Both the position numbers and the translations under genes were made by a program. Positions 32,573 through 41,423 of a DNA stretch of 64,000 nucleotides are shown here, piece after piece. Every line of letters starts with the position of its first letter. Position 1 is the first letter of the stretch. The notes beneath the pieces are model-generated. The model worked only from the letters and a program-made list of their open reading frames with translations. It did no database searches and had not been told where the DNA came from. Source of the stretch: Formosa undariae (GTDB lineage: Bacteria; Bacteroidota; Bacteroidia; Flavobacteriales; Flavobacteriaceae); contig NZ_JBHMEZ010000003.1 in the NCBI RefSeq assembly GCF_042427615.1, forward strand, positions 1,054,001-1,118,000, written 5' to 3'.

Positions 32573-34789
32573 ATGACAGATGCCGAGATAGAACAAGAAA
32601 ATGCAACGATTGCAAAAGCTTATAAAGACCTTTTAAAGGTTAGTTACCGAACCCTTTCTGATGATGATAAAAAACTGATTCGAAAAGCGTTCGAAATTGC
32701 TGTTGATGCCCATAAGGATCAGCGCCGGAAATCTGGCGAAGCCTATATTTTTCATCCTATTGCTGTTGCGCGATTGGTTGCCCAAGAAATAGGATTAGAT
32801 GCCACTTGTATCGCAGCCGCTCTACTTCACGATGTTGTAGAGGATTGCCCAAGATATACGGTTGATGATATAAGAGAACTTTTTGGAGAAACTGTTGCAT
32901 TAATTGTAGAAGGTTTAACCAAAATCTCTTCCATGTCTAAAGATCTGGAAGACGTCTCGCTACAAGCAGAGAATTTCAGAAAAATGCTACTGACTTTAAA
33001 TGATGACGTACGTGTAATCATTATAAAAATCGCAGACCGTTTGCACAATATGCAGACTATGGATTCTATGCGTGCCGACAAGCAAATTAAAATTGCTAGC
33101 GAAACGCTCTATATATATGCGCCTTTAGCACACCGTATTGGACTTTATAATATTAAAACAGAATTAGAAGACTTAAGTTTAAAATACACCGAACCGGAAG
33201 TCTATTTTGATATTCTAACTAAAATTAAGGATAGTAAAGAACAGCAAGACCAATACATTAGAGAATTTAATGAACTCATTGAAAAATCTCTCGATAAAGA
33301 AGGTTTACACTACACCATAAAAGGACGCCCGAAATCCATTTTTTCTATCCGTAAAAAGATGATGAAACAAGGCGTATCTTTTGATGAAGTTTACGATAAA
33401 TTCGCCGTTAGAATTATTTATAAAAGTGATACTGCAAATGAAAAATTCATAGCTTGGAAAATTTATTCCATCGTTACAGATCATTTTCGTCCAAATCCAA
33501 TTCGTTTAAGAGACTGGATTTCTTCACCTAAATCTACAGGATACGAAGCACTGCACATTACCGTAATGGGACCAAAAGGCCGTTGGGTAGAGGTTCAAAT
33601 CCGTAGTGAGAGGATGAATGAAATTGCTGAAAAAGGATACGCAGCACACTATAAATATAAACAAGGAACAGAAAAAGAAGATAGTTTAGATTCTTGGGTT
33701 GCAAAACTTCAAGATGCTTTAGAAAATAATGAGACGAATGCCGTCGATTTTGTAGAGCAGTTTAAACTTAGCTTATATGCTAAAGAGATTTTCGTTTTTA
33801 CCCCTAAAGGAGATTTAAAGTCCCTACCAAAGGACGCTACACCTTTAGATTTTGCATTTAATATACATTCTGAAGTGGGAATGCGAACCCGTGGAGCCAA
33901 AGTAAACGGTAAATTAGTACCGCTTAGTTACAAATTGCATAGTGGCGATCAGGTTGATATATTAACATCCGACAGTGCCAAGCCTAATTCAAACTGGTTA
34001 GACTATGCGACTACAGCCAAAGCAAGAAGTAAAATAAAATCTGCTTTAAAAGAAGACAAAAAACACATTGGTGAAGACGGGAAAGAAATTTTAAGACGAA
34101 AGCTAAAACAACTTAAAATAGATTTAAATGAAAAATCGATCAATGAATTGGTCCATTATTTCAAGCTTAAAACAAGTTTAGATTTATTTTACCGTATAGG
34201 TATTGGAGCTATCGATAACACACAGTTAAAAGCATACGCCTCTTCGAGAAGCAATGCCCTAGTTAGTTTCTTTAAAAACAAAATCACACGTCGCTCCAAT
34301 GTCTCGAAAGAAGACCTTGAAAAGGACGAAGTTATTGCAAAATACGATTTACTTGTTTTTGGAAAAGAAGAAGAGCAACTGGACTATAAACTTGCGAATT
34401 GCTGCAATCCCATACCTGGAGATCAAGTATTTGGTTTTATAACGGTAAATGAAGGTATTAAAGTACACAAGAAAAACTGTCCAAATGCCGTATCTTTGCA
34501 ATCGAATTATGCATACCGCATTATTCAGGCGAAATGGATTGACTCTTCACAGCAAGAATTTTCTGCTCAACTGAAAATATCTGGTTTAGATAATATGGGA
34601 TTAGTAAATGCGATAACTAAAGTTATCTCAAACAATATGCATGTTAATATTAAAAGCATAAGTTTTCAAACCGACGACGGACTGTTTTTTGGCAAAATTA
34701 ACGTAATTGTTAAGAATAATTCGATGCTTAATAAATTGGTTACGAATCTTAAAAAAATTAATGGTATAGATAAGGTGTCTAGAATCTAA
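32573..34789 (+). CDS. relA: RelA/SpoT-family (p)ppGpp synthetase/hydrolase
   Basis: This 738-residue bifunctional alarmone enzyme makes and degrades (p)ppGpp. The HD hydrolase domain (about 45-200) has YIFHPIAVARLVA, ALLHDVVEDC and KIADRLHNMQTM. The synthetase domain (about 245-370) has GRPKSIFSIRKKM, DKFAVRIIY, STGYEALHITV and VEVQIRSERMNEIAEKG. The TGS domain (about 400-465) has FVFTPKGDLKSLPKDATPLD. A zinc-finger-like region contains ANCCNPIPGDQVFG, and a C-terminal ACT domain ends the protein (about 660-735). Both HD residues and synthetase residues appear intact, so it is likely the main Rel enzyme of the stringent response. It is followed 28 bp later by fur. Confidence 0.96.
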   Translation: MTDAEIEQENATIAKAYKDLLKVSYRTLSDDDKKLIRKAFEIAVDAHKDQRRKSGEAYIFHPIAVARLVAQEIGLDATCIAAALLHDVVEDCPRYTVDDIRELFGETVALIVEGLTKISSMSKDLEDVSLQAENFRKMLLTLNDDVRVIIIKIADRLHNMQTMDSMRADKQIKIASETLYIYAPLAHRIGLYNIKTELEDLSLKYTEPEVYFDILTKIKDSKEQQDQYIREFNELIEKSLDKEGLHYTIKGRPKSIFSIRKKMMKQGVSFDEVYDKFAVRIIYKSDTANEKFIAWKIYSIVTDHFRPNPIRLRDWISSPKSTGYEALHITVMGPKGRWVEVQIRSERMNEIAEKGYAAHYKYKQGTEKEDSLDSWVAKLQDALENNETNAVDFVEQFKLSLYAKEIFVFTPKGDLKSLPKDATPLDFAFNIHSEVGMRTRGAKVNGKLVPLSYKLHSGDQVDILTSDSAKPNSNWLDYATTAKARSKIKSALKEDKKHIGEDGKEILRRKLKQLKIDLNEKSINELVHYFKLKTSLDLFYRIGIGAIDNTQLKAYASSRSNALVSFFKNKITRRSNVSKEDLEKDEVIAKYDLLVFGKEEEQLDYKLANCCNPIPGDQVFGFITVNEGIKVHKKNCPNAVSLQSNYAYRIIQAKWIDSSQQEFSAQLKISGLDNMGLVNAITKVISNNMHVNIKSISFQTDDGLFFGKINVIVKNNSMLNKLVTNLKKINGIDKVSRI

Positions 34790-34798
34790 AATTATACG

Positions 34799-34806
34799 TA
34801 AATTTG
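34799..34806 (+). promoter_or_regulatory. -7 promoter element for fur-purA
   Basis: TAAATTTG is a full match to TAnnTTTG, 11 bp before the Fur ATG and 10 bp after the rel stop. No TTG is found at the right distance, and the leader would be very short. Confidence 0.4.
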
Positions 34807-34817
34807 TCGTTGAAATT

Positions 34818-35273
34818 ATGAGTTTAAAATCAGATACAAAAAATCAGGACATTGTAAAGAATGTCTTCACGAAATTTCTAGAAGATAACGGTCACCGTAA
34901 AACGCCCGAACGTTATGCTATACTTCAAGAAATTTACGATAGTGAAGTTCATTTCGATATAGAATCTCTATATCTTAATATGAAAAACAAGAAATATCGT
35001 GTTAGTCGTGCTACGCTTTACAATACTATAGAGCTTCTTTTAGGTTGCAGCTTAGTTAGAAAACATCAGTTTGGTCAAAATCAAGCACATTACGAAAAAT
35101 CGTATTTCGATAAACAACACGATCACGTTATCCTTACAGATACCGGTGAAGTTATCGAATTTTGCGATCCACGTATTCAATCCATAAAAAAAACTATTGA
35201 AGAGGTTTTTGACATTGAAATTAAAAATCATTCGCTATATTTTTATGGCAACAGAAAAACAACAACCAAATAA
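34818..35273 (+). CDS. Fur-family transcriptional regulator
   Basis: This 151-residue metal-responsive type regulator has a winged-helix domain (about 8-85) containing HRKTPERYAILQEIYDSEVH and YRVSRATLYNTIELL. The dimerisation domain has the His cluster KQHDHVILTDTGEVIEFCDP and the terminal KNHSLYFYGN. The HFDIESLY and HDH residues that bind the regulatory metal are present. The first CxxC pair of classical Fur (CxxCGxVxEF) is replaced by LTDTGEVIEF, and only one Cys (FCDP) remains, so the structural zinc site is absent or altered. Which metal or signal it senses cannot be decided; Fur is the closest call over PerR or Zur. purA begins 12 bp downstream. Confidence 0.85.
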   Translation: MSLKSDTKNQDIVKNVFTKFLEDNGHRKTPERYAILQEIYDSEVHFDIESLYLNMKNKKYRVSRATLYNTIELLLGCSLVRKHQFGQNQAHYEKSYFDKQHDHVILTDTGEVIEFCDPRIQSIKKTIEEVFDIEIKNHSLYFYGNRKTTTK

Positions 35274-35285
35274 TATACTTTTATA

Positions 35286-36557
35286 ATGGCAGTAGACTTA
35301 CTACTAGGGTTACAATGGGGTGACGAAGGCAAGGGAAAAATTGTCGATGTACTTACTTCTAAATACAATATCATTGCACGTTTTCAAGGTGGTCCAAATG
35401 CAGGACACACTTTAGTTTTTAACGGCAAAAAACATGTTTTACATACCATTCCTTCTGGAATTTTCCACGACGAGGCTATGAACTTAGTAGGTAATGGTGT
35501 TGTTATTGACCCAGTAATTTTCAAAAAAGAATTAGATAAGCTTGAGGAACAAGATGTAGATTACAGAAAATCACTTCTTATTTCTCGTAAAGCACATATT
35601 ATATTACCAACACACCGTTTATTAGATGCCGCTAGTGAAGCTTCTAAAGGTAAAGCCAAAATTGGTTCTACTTTAAAAGGTATTGGTCCAACTTACATGG
35701 ACAAAACTGGGCGTAACGGTATGCGTGTTGGAGATCTAGAATTAAGCGATTGGAAAGAACGTTATAGAGCTCTTGCAGATAAGCACGAGGCTATGATTGG
35801 ATTTTACAACGTTGAAATTCAATACGATTTAGCAGAACTTGAAACTGAATTTTTTGAAGCTGTAAAAGTTTTAAAATCTTTAAAATTCATCGATTCTGAA
35901 GAGTATGTGTACCAAGCACAAAAATTAGGAAGAACAATTCTTGCCGAAGGTGCTCAAGGTTCTTTATTAGATATCGATTTCGGAACGTATCCTTTCGTAA
36001 CATCTAGTAACACAACTGCTGCTGGAGCATGTACAGGTTTAGGTGTAGCACCAAATCAGATTGGTGAGGTTTTCGGAATTTTCAAAGCATACACTACACG
36101 TGTAGGTTCTGGACCATTCCCTACCGAATTATTCGACGAAGATGGTGCGACTATGGCTAAAGTAGGACACGAATTCGGAGCAACAACAGGACGTGCACGT
36201 CGTTGTGGTTGGTTAGATCTTGTGGCTTTAAAATATGCATGTCAAGTTAACGGAGTTACACAATTAATGATGATGAAAGCAGATGTATTATCTGGTTTCG
36301 AAAAATTACAAATCTGTACTGCGTATAAATATAAAGGTGAAGTTATCGAACATTTCCCTTACAATATCGAACCAGAAAACGTTGAACCAATCTATACAGA
36401 ATTTAATGGTTGGAGTGAAGATTTAACTAAGATGTCTAACGACTCTGAACTTCCACAAGCATTAAACGAATATATCGTATTTTTAGAAAAAGCCTTAGAA
36501 ACGCCTATTACTGTTGTTTCTGTAGGTCCAGATAGAAAAGAAACTATTTTCAGATAA
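35286..36557 (+). CDS. purA: Adenylosuccinate synthetase
   Basis: This 423-residue cytosolic enzyme joins IMP and aspartate with GTP to form adenylosuccinate, the first committed step to AMP. Signatures are QWGDEGKGKIVD (P-loop and catalytic Asp), FQGGPNAGHTLV with the catalytic His, and STLKGIGPTYMDKTGRNG. In the second half are EGAQGSLLDIDFGTYPFVTSSNT, TTGRARRCGWLD and VGPDRKETI. The length is normal and all motifs are intact. It lies 12 bp after the Fur-family gene, so the two are probably co-transcribed; the regulator may link metal status to purine supply, but that is speculation. It ends at a strong terminator. Confidence 0.97.
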   Translation: MAVDLLLGLQWGDEGKGKIVDVLTSKYNIIARFQGGPNAGHTLVFNGKKHVLHTIPSGIFHDEAMNLVGNGVVIDPVIFKKELDKLEEQDVDYRKSLLISRKAHIILPTHRLLDAASEASKGKAKIGSTLKGIGPTYMDKTGRNGMRVGDLELSDWKERYRALADKHEAMIGFYNVEIQYDLAELETEFFEAVKVLKSLKFIDSEEYVYQAQKLGRTILAEGAQGSLLDIDFGTYPFVTSSNTTAAGACTGLGVAPNQIGEVFGIFKAYTTRVGSGPFPTELFDEDGATMAKVGHEFGATTGRARRCGWLDLVALKYACQVNGVTQLMMMKADVLSGFEKLQICTAYKYKGEVIEHFPYNIEPENVEPIYTEFNGWSEDLTKMSNDSELPQALNEYIVFLEKALETPITVVSVGPDRKETIFR

Positions 36558-36585
36558 ATAGTAAAAACACATATCATACCTTTTT

Positions 36586-36622
36586 AAAGACCTGCTTAAA
36601 TCTATTAAGCAGGTCTTTTTAT
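36586..36622 (+). terminator. Terminator after purA
   Basis: The stem AAAGACCTGCTTAA pairs perfectly with TTAAGCAGGTCTTT around a 5-nt loop, followed by a short T run, 28 bp after the stop. The reverse strand also ends in T residues. Confidence 0.9.
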
Positions 36623-36758
36623 TTGCAATTCTCCCCGTCAAAAAGAAACGACAGCTCATAATACATATCATTAGACTCAAAATACACTTACCAAAGAACA
36701 CCTAACAAAAAACCTTCAGTAAACATATTTAAAGAAACAGTATAGAATAAGTTAATCA

Positions 36759-36787
36759 ACGCTCCATACTAATTTGGAGCGTTTTTT
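36759..36787 (+). terminator. Second terminator-like hairpin upstream of the OstA gene
   Basis: AACGCTCCA pairs with TGGAGCGTT around ACTAATT-like loop bases and is followed by six T. It follows the purA terminator by about 140 bp with no ORF between, so it may end a small RNA or act as a back-up terminator. Confidence 0.75.
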
Positions 36788-36820
36788 GTTATACAAACAA
36801 TTATACAATATAATTATCCT

Positions 36821-36828
36821 TATTTTTG
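36821..36828 (+). promoter_or_regulatory. -7 promoter element for the OstA-like gene
   Basis: TATTTTTG matches TAnnTTTG fully, 16 bp before the TTG start codon. No well-placed TTG -33 element is seen. Confidence 0.5.
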
Positions 36829-36844
36829 TCTTAAATATTTTAAT

Positions 36845-38656
36845 TTGAAAACAGCCCAACTACGCTATATATCCGTATTAATTCTTTTCATATCGTGCAC
36901 GCAACTATATGCGCAACAACAAAAACGAATTGAAATTGAATATTCAGGATTTCTATCTTACGACGAAGTTAAATATCCCGATGCGAAAGTATTAACCCGT
37001 GACGATTCTGGTCAGATTCACATTATACACGAAGGGATAAATATGTGGTGTGACCAAGCGATACATTACGGAAAAGAAGATTTTATAGAAGCTTATGGTC
37101 ATGTAAAAATGAAGCAAGGCGACACCATAAATATGGATGCCAAATATGTGGAGTATAGTGGTAAAACAAAATTAGCATTTGCTAGTGGCGATGTTGTATT
37201 AACAGAACCAAGTTCTGTATTAAAAACAGATACGTTATACTTTGACCGAGAAAAACAACAAGCCTTTTATAAATCTGGTGGTACAGTAGTAAGAGATTCT
37301 TCGGGGACTATTACAAGTCGAATTGGTCGATATTATATGGATATAAAAAAATATCAATTTGTAAAAGACGTTAAGCTAGTAAATCCAGAATACGTACTTG
37401 AAACAGAACAGTTAGATTACTACACCGAAAATGCACTGGCTTATATGTACGGTCCCAGCACGATTACGGGCAAAACTTCTAAAATATATTGTGAACGTGG
37501 TTTTTATGATACCACAAACGATATTGGGTATTTTATAAAAAATTCTCGAATAGATTACGACAATCGAACGATTAAAGGTGACAGTTTATATTTTAACAGA
37601 AATGATAGTTTTGCTTCAGCAACCAATAATATTACGGTAATCGACACTTTAAATAACAGTGTTATTAAAGGGCATTACGCAGAAGTATTTAGAGCAAAAG
37701 ATTCTGTTTTTATCACCAAGCGTGCCTTAGCAATTTCTGTTCAAGAAAAAGATTCACTTTACATTCACGGAGACACCCTAATGGTTACGGGAGCACCAGA
37801 TCATAGAATAACTAGGGCCTTTAGGAATGTTAAGATGTATAAATCTGACATGAGTGGGAAAGCCGATTCTATACATGTAGACCAATCTTCTGGTTTAACA
37901 CAACTTATCAACCTTTCTAGGTTATCATCGAAAGACAATTTTGCGGTCAAACGCCGCCCAATTATTTGGAATATCGGTAGTCAAATGACGGGAGATACCA
38001 TCCATATAAAATCGAATGCAAAAGAAGAAAAACTAGATTCACTTATCGTTTTCGACAATGCATTTATTATTAGTAAAGATACCGTTGGTCCTGGTTTCAA
38101 TCAGATTTCTGGACAGAAATTATATGGTTTGTTCAATGAGGAAAATCAACTACGACAAGTCGATATTATCAGAAATGCAGAATCCATTTACTATGCGAGA
38201 AACGAAAAACAAGAGTTAATTGGGATTGAAAAGTCTAAATCGGCAAGTATTTCAATGTTTTTTGAAGGTAATGAAATTAACGAGTTACGAAAAAACACGG
38301 AAGTAGACGGAGCCTTATATCCGGAATCTAAATACCCTGCTAACGCAAAAAAACTAAGAGGTTTCGATTGGCGTGAAGAAGAGCGTCCGTTAAGTGTCGA
38401 GGATCTATTTAAGGACGATCCACCATTAGATCTTCCTGTTATAAAAGGACTAGAACCTTATATCCCACAAGACGAGTTTTTCGATGAAGCATTAATCGAT
38501 CGTGCGGAAAGTGCAGAAGAAAGTAATAAATCTAAAAACGTTCAAAATCCGTCTAAAGCATCACGACATTTGCCTACTCAGGATTCCATTCCGAATCTAA
38601 ATACAACTTTAAAAACTTTGGAGAATCAACCTGTTAGTCCTAAAAAAACACCTTAA
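36845..38656 (+). CDS. OstA-like (LptA/LptD N-terminal type) envelope protein
   Basis: This 603-residue exported protein has a signal peptide (about 1-24, ending QLYAQ). Residues 28-470 consist of repeated OstA-type beta segments, such as EAYGHVKMKQGDTINMDAKYV and KTKLAFASGDVVLTEPSSVLKTD, whose lattice resembles the LptA/LptC/LptD jellyroll that carries LPS across the periplasm. The tail (about 500-603) is charged and low-complexity. The start codon is TTG: there is no ATG in frame nearby, and the signal peptide begins exactly there after a -7 element. A role in LPS transport or assembly is likely from the fold family but not proven. The aminotransferase gene starts 3 bp after its stop. Confidence 0.85.
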   Translation: MKTAQLRYISVLILFISCTQLYAQQQKRIEIEYSGFLSYDEVKYPDAKVLTRDDSGQIHIIHEGINMWCDQAIHYGKEDFIEAYGHVKMKQGDTINMDAKYVEYSGKTKLAFASGDVVLTEPSSVLKTDTLYFDREKQQAFYKSGGTVVRDSSGTITSRIGRYYMDIKKYQFVKDVKLVNPEYVLETEQLDYYTENALAYMYGPSTITGKTSKIYCERGFYDTTNDIGYFIKNSRIDYDNRTIKGDSLYFNRNDSFASATNNITVIDTLNNSVIKGHYAEVFRAKDSVFITKRALAISVQEKDSLYIHGDTLMVTGAPDHRITRAFRNVKMYKSDMSGKADSIHVDQSSGLTQLINLSRLSSKDNFAVKRRPIIWNIGSQMTGDTIHIKSNAKEEKLDSLIVFDNAFIISKDTVGPGFNQISGQKLYGLFNEENQLRQVDIIRNAESIYYARNEKQELIGIEKSKSASISMFFEGNEINELRKNTEVDGALYPESKYPANAKKLRGFDWREEERPLSVEDLFKDDPPLDLPVIKGLEPYIPQDEFFDEALIDRAESAEESNKSKNVQNPSKASRHLPTQDSIPNLNTTLKTLENQPVSPKKTP

Positions 38657-38659
38657 TAT

Positions 38660-39841
38660 ATGAAAGACGCATTTTTCAAATATCAAGCTCAGACATCACC
38701 TTTTCCTTTAGCCATGGAAATTTCACATGCAAAGGGATCTTATATTTATGATACTAATAATAAAGCGTATTTAGATTTTGTTGCAGGTGTATCGGCCTGT
38801 AGTTTAGGTCATAGTCACCCTAAAGTTATAAATGCCATAAAAGATCAGTTAGATAAATATATGCATGTTATGGTTTATGGGGAATATATTCAGAAGCCTG
38901 CTGTAGAATTGGCTCAGTTTTTTGCAAGTCACACTCCAGAACCTTTAGAACAAACTTATCTGGTAAACTCAGGAACAGAAGCGATTGAAGGTGCTTTAAA
39001 ATTAGCAAAACGTGCCACAGGCCGAAGTGAAATTATTGGAGCAAAACGAGCGTACCATGGAAATACTATGGGATCAATGAGTCTTATGGATTTTGAAGAA
39101 CGCAAACAAGCTTATAGACCTTTAGTTCCTGGAGCTAAATTTATTACCTTTAATAATGAAGAGGAACTAGAAGAGATTACGATCAAAACAGCCGCAGTAA
39201 TTTTAGAAACTATACAAGGTGGCGCGGGATTTATAGAACCACAAAACGGGTATTTAACCAAAGTAAAAGCAAAATGTGAAGCTGTTGGCGCACTACTAAT
39301 TTTAGATGAAATTCAGCCAGGAATAGGAAGAACGGGAAAACTTTTTGGATTCGAAAATTATAATTGTACCCCAGATATTTTAGTTACTGGAAAAGGTTTA
39401 GGAGGAGGGATGCCAATTGGAGCATTTACAGCCTCAACGAAACTCATGGCACACTTAAAAGAAGATCCTAAAATGGGGCATATCACAACCTTTGGTGGGC
39501 ACCCCGTAATTGCCGCCGCCGCTTTAGCGACATTAAAAGAAGTTACAGAAAGTAATTTGATGGCTGAAGCTTTAGAAAAAGAACAACTCATTAGACACTT
39601 ATTACAACACCCATTAATCACAGAAATCCGAGGAAAAGGTTTAATGCTTGCCGCTTTAACTCCAAGTGCCGAAATTACCAATCAAGTCATTTTAGAGGCG
39701 CAGAATAAAGGATTAATAGCGTTTTGGTTACTTTTCGAACCCAAAGCAATTCGAATTACACCACCATTAACTATTTCTAATGCAGAAATAAAGGAAGGTT
39801 GCGAGATTATTATCAACATCCTAAACAACATAAACACATAA
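38660..39841 (+). CDS. Class-III PLP-dependent aminotransferase (acetylornithine/aspartate aminotransferase family)
   Basis: This 393-residue fold-type I PLP enzyme matches the ArgD/OAT/GABA-T class. Landmarks are YLDFVAGVSACSLGHSHPKV, YLVNSGTEAIEGALKLAKRATGR with the phosphate-binding SGTEA, and GAKRAYHGNTMGSMSL. The cofactor-binding Asp is in LILDEIQPGIGRTG, and the Schiff-base Lys is in VTGKGLGGGMPIGAF. Such proteins are often annotated 'aspartate aminotransferase family'; the amino donor and acceptor cannot be deduced, and no arg genes are adjacent. It is coupled to the OstA-like gene (3-bp gap), a pairing I believe is common in Flavobacteriaceae. Confidence 0.9.
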   Translation: MKDAFFKYQAQTSPFPLAMEISHAKGSYIYDTNNKAYLDFVAGVSACSLGHSHPKVINAIKDQLDKYMHVMVYGEYIQKPAVELAQFFASHTPEPLEQTYLVNSGTEAIEGALKLAKRATGRSEIIGAKRAYHGNTMGSMSLMDFEERKQAYRPLVPGAKFITFNNEEELEEITIKTAAVILETIQGGAGFIEPQNGYLTKVKAKCEAVGALLILDEIQPGIGRTGKLFGFENYNCTPDILVTGKGLGGGMPIGAFTASTKLMAHLKEDPKMGHITTFGGHPVIAAAALATLKEVTESNLMAEALEKEQLIRHLLQHPLITEIRGKGLMLAALTPSAEITNQVILEAQNKGLIAFWLLFEPKAIRITPPLTISNAEIKEGCEIIINILNNINT

Positions 39842-39932
39842 AGATCAGTACTTTGAATCAACATAACGTTTTTACTATTTATTACTGTTGATTACTTTGT
39901 TGAAAAGATTCATATCGTTTTTCAATAATGCG

Positions 39933-39940
39933 TAAATTTG
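39933..39940 (+). promoter_or_regulatory. -7 promoter element for the cytosolic TPR gene
   Basis: TAAATTTG is a full match to TAnnTTTG, 42 bp before the ATG at 39983; no well-spaced TTG is found. Confidence 0.45.
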
Positions 39941-39982
39941 GTCATTACATTTAATGGTATAAGAAACCATATATAGCTGCCT

Positions 39983-41368
39983 ATGGAGTTCAGTCCTAAC
40001 AACAACGAATTATCTTTAACTAAGTTTGAATCTATGCTCAAAACAAATCATGTTTTGTTTTTTGATTCAGAAGAGTTCGAGAATATCATTCATTATTATT
40101 TAGATTTAGGTAAAATAACTTTAGCAAAAAAAGCTATTAAATTAGGCCTAGACCAACATCCATCCTCTACCAATTTAAAATTGTTTAAAATTGAAGTTTT
40201 TGTTTTCGAAAACAAATTGGAGCAAGCAGATACGATGCTAAATGATTTGTATACGTTAGAGCCTCAAAATGAAGAAATTTATATTCAGAAAGCAAACATC
40301 TTATCTAAAAGAGATCTGCATGAACAAGCGATTGATGTCTTAAAAAAAGCAATTAATTTATCTGAAGAAACTGCCGATTTGTATTCATTAATGGGTATGG
40401 AATATTTATTCCTGGATAAATTTGAAGAGGCAAAAGATAGTTTTATAAAATGTTTAGAAGAAGATCTTGATGATTATTCTGCATTATACAATATGATTTA
40501 TTGTTTCGAATTCATGGAGCAATATGAAGAAGCTATTGAATACCTTAATATGTATTTAGATAAAAATCCATATAGTGAAGTCGGTTGGCATCAACTTGGT
40601 AAACAATATTTTTCTTTAAAGAAATACAAAAAAGCAATTGCAGCTTACGATTTCGCAATCATTTCCGACGATACTTTTGTTGGCGCTTATATTGAGAAGG
40701 GGAAAGTTCTTGAAAAATTAAAACGTTTCGAAGATGCCATTGAAAGTTATACAACCTCTTTATCTTTAGAAGACCCTACGTCTTTTGCATTGTTACGTAT
40801 TGGACATTGTTATGAGAAATTAGGTAAAAAAGATTTAGCCGTTAAATATTTTTACAAAACCGTTCACGAAGATCCTTTATTGGATAAAGGTTGGATCGCG
40901 ATTACGAGGTTCTACAATAAACAAAAGAATTTTCAAAAAGCATTGTATTATATAAACAAAGCGATTCATATTGATGGTGAAAATGTAAAATATTGGAAAC
41001 TATATGCACAAATAAATCACCGTTTAAACTTTTTAGAAGAAGCTGAAGAAGGGTATAAAAAAGCAATTGAATTAGGTAATTACGAATTAAACACCTGGTT
41101 ATCACGTTGCGATATTTTAATAAAAATAGGAGAACCTGAAGCGGCCATCTACAACCTTTTACAAGCGGCAGAATTCTATCCTGAAAATGCAGAAATAGAA
41201 TACAGATTAGCGGGTTTATATTTTAAAGGGAATGAAGTTGAAAAAGCATCTTTTCATTTAAAAAACGGCTTACATTATAATCCGGAATATGTATTTATTA
41301 TTGAAGAGCTTTTTCCTGAAACGTACAAATCTAAGCTTGTAAAAAAAGCACTTAAAGCAAAAGATTAG
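39983..41368 (+). CDS. Cytosolic tetratricopeptide-repeat protein
   Basis: This 461-residue protein consists almost wholly of TPR units of 34 residues, such as LYSLMGMEYLFLDKFEEAKD, WHQLGKQYFSLKKYKKAIAA and ALLRIGHCYEKLGKKDLAVK. They should form one long superhelix. It has no signal peptide, lipobox or membrane segment, and the basic C-terminus is LVKKALKAKD. TPR proteins of this type act as scaffolds; no enzymatic domain is visible and no specific partner is known to me. It precedes the DUF368 operon, which has its own promoter. Confidence 0.85.
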   Translation: MEFSPNNNELSLTKFESMLKTNHVLFFDSEEFENIIHYYLDLGKITLAKKAIKLGLDQHPSSTNLKLFKIEVFVFENKLEQADTMLNDLYTLEPQNEEIYIQKANILSKRDLHEQAIDVLKKAINLSEETADLYSLMGMEYLFLDKFEEAKDSFIKCLEEDLDDYSALYNMIYCFEFMEQYEEAIEYLNMYLDKNPYSEVGWHQLGKQYFSLKKYKKAIAAYDFAIISDDTFVGAYIEKGKVLEKLKRFEDAIESYTTSLSLEDPTSFALLRIGHCYEKLGKKDLAVKYFYKTVHEDPLLDKGWIAITRFYNKQKNFQKALYYINKAIHIDGENVKYWKLYAQINHRLNFLEEAEEGYKKAIELGNYELNTWLSRCDILIKIGEPEAAIYNLLQAAEFYPENAEIEYRLAGLYFKGNEVEKASFHLKNGLHYNPEYVFIIEELFPETYKSKLVKKALKAKD

Positions 41369-41392
41369 TTCAGGCTATCTAGGTAAAATTCA

Positions 41393-41400
41393 TACCTTTG
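41393..41400 (+). promoter_or_regulatory. -7 promoter element for the DUF368-DUF368-aroE operon
   Basis: TACCTTTG matches TAnnTTTG fully, 23 bp before the ATG at 41424. No convincing -33 TTG is seen. Confidence 0.5.
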
Positions 41401-41423
41401 GGTTTCTATTTTAAAACCTGAAA

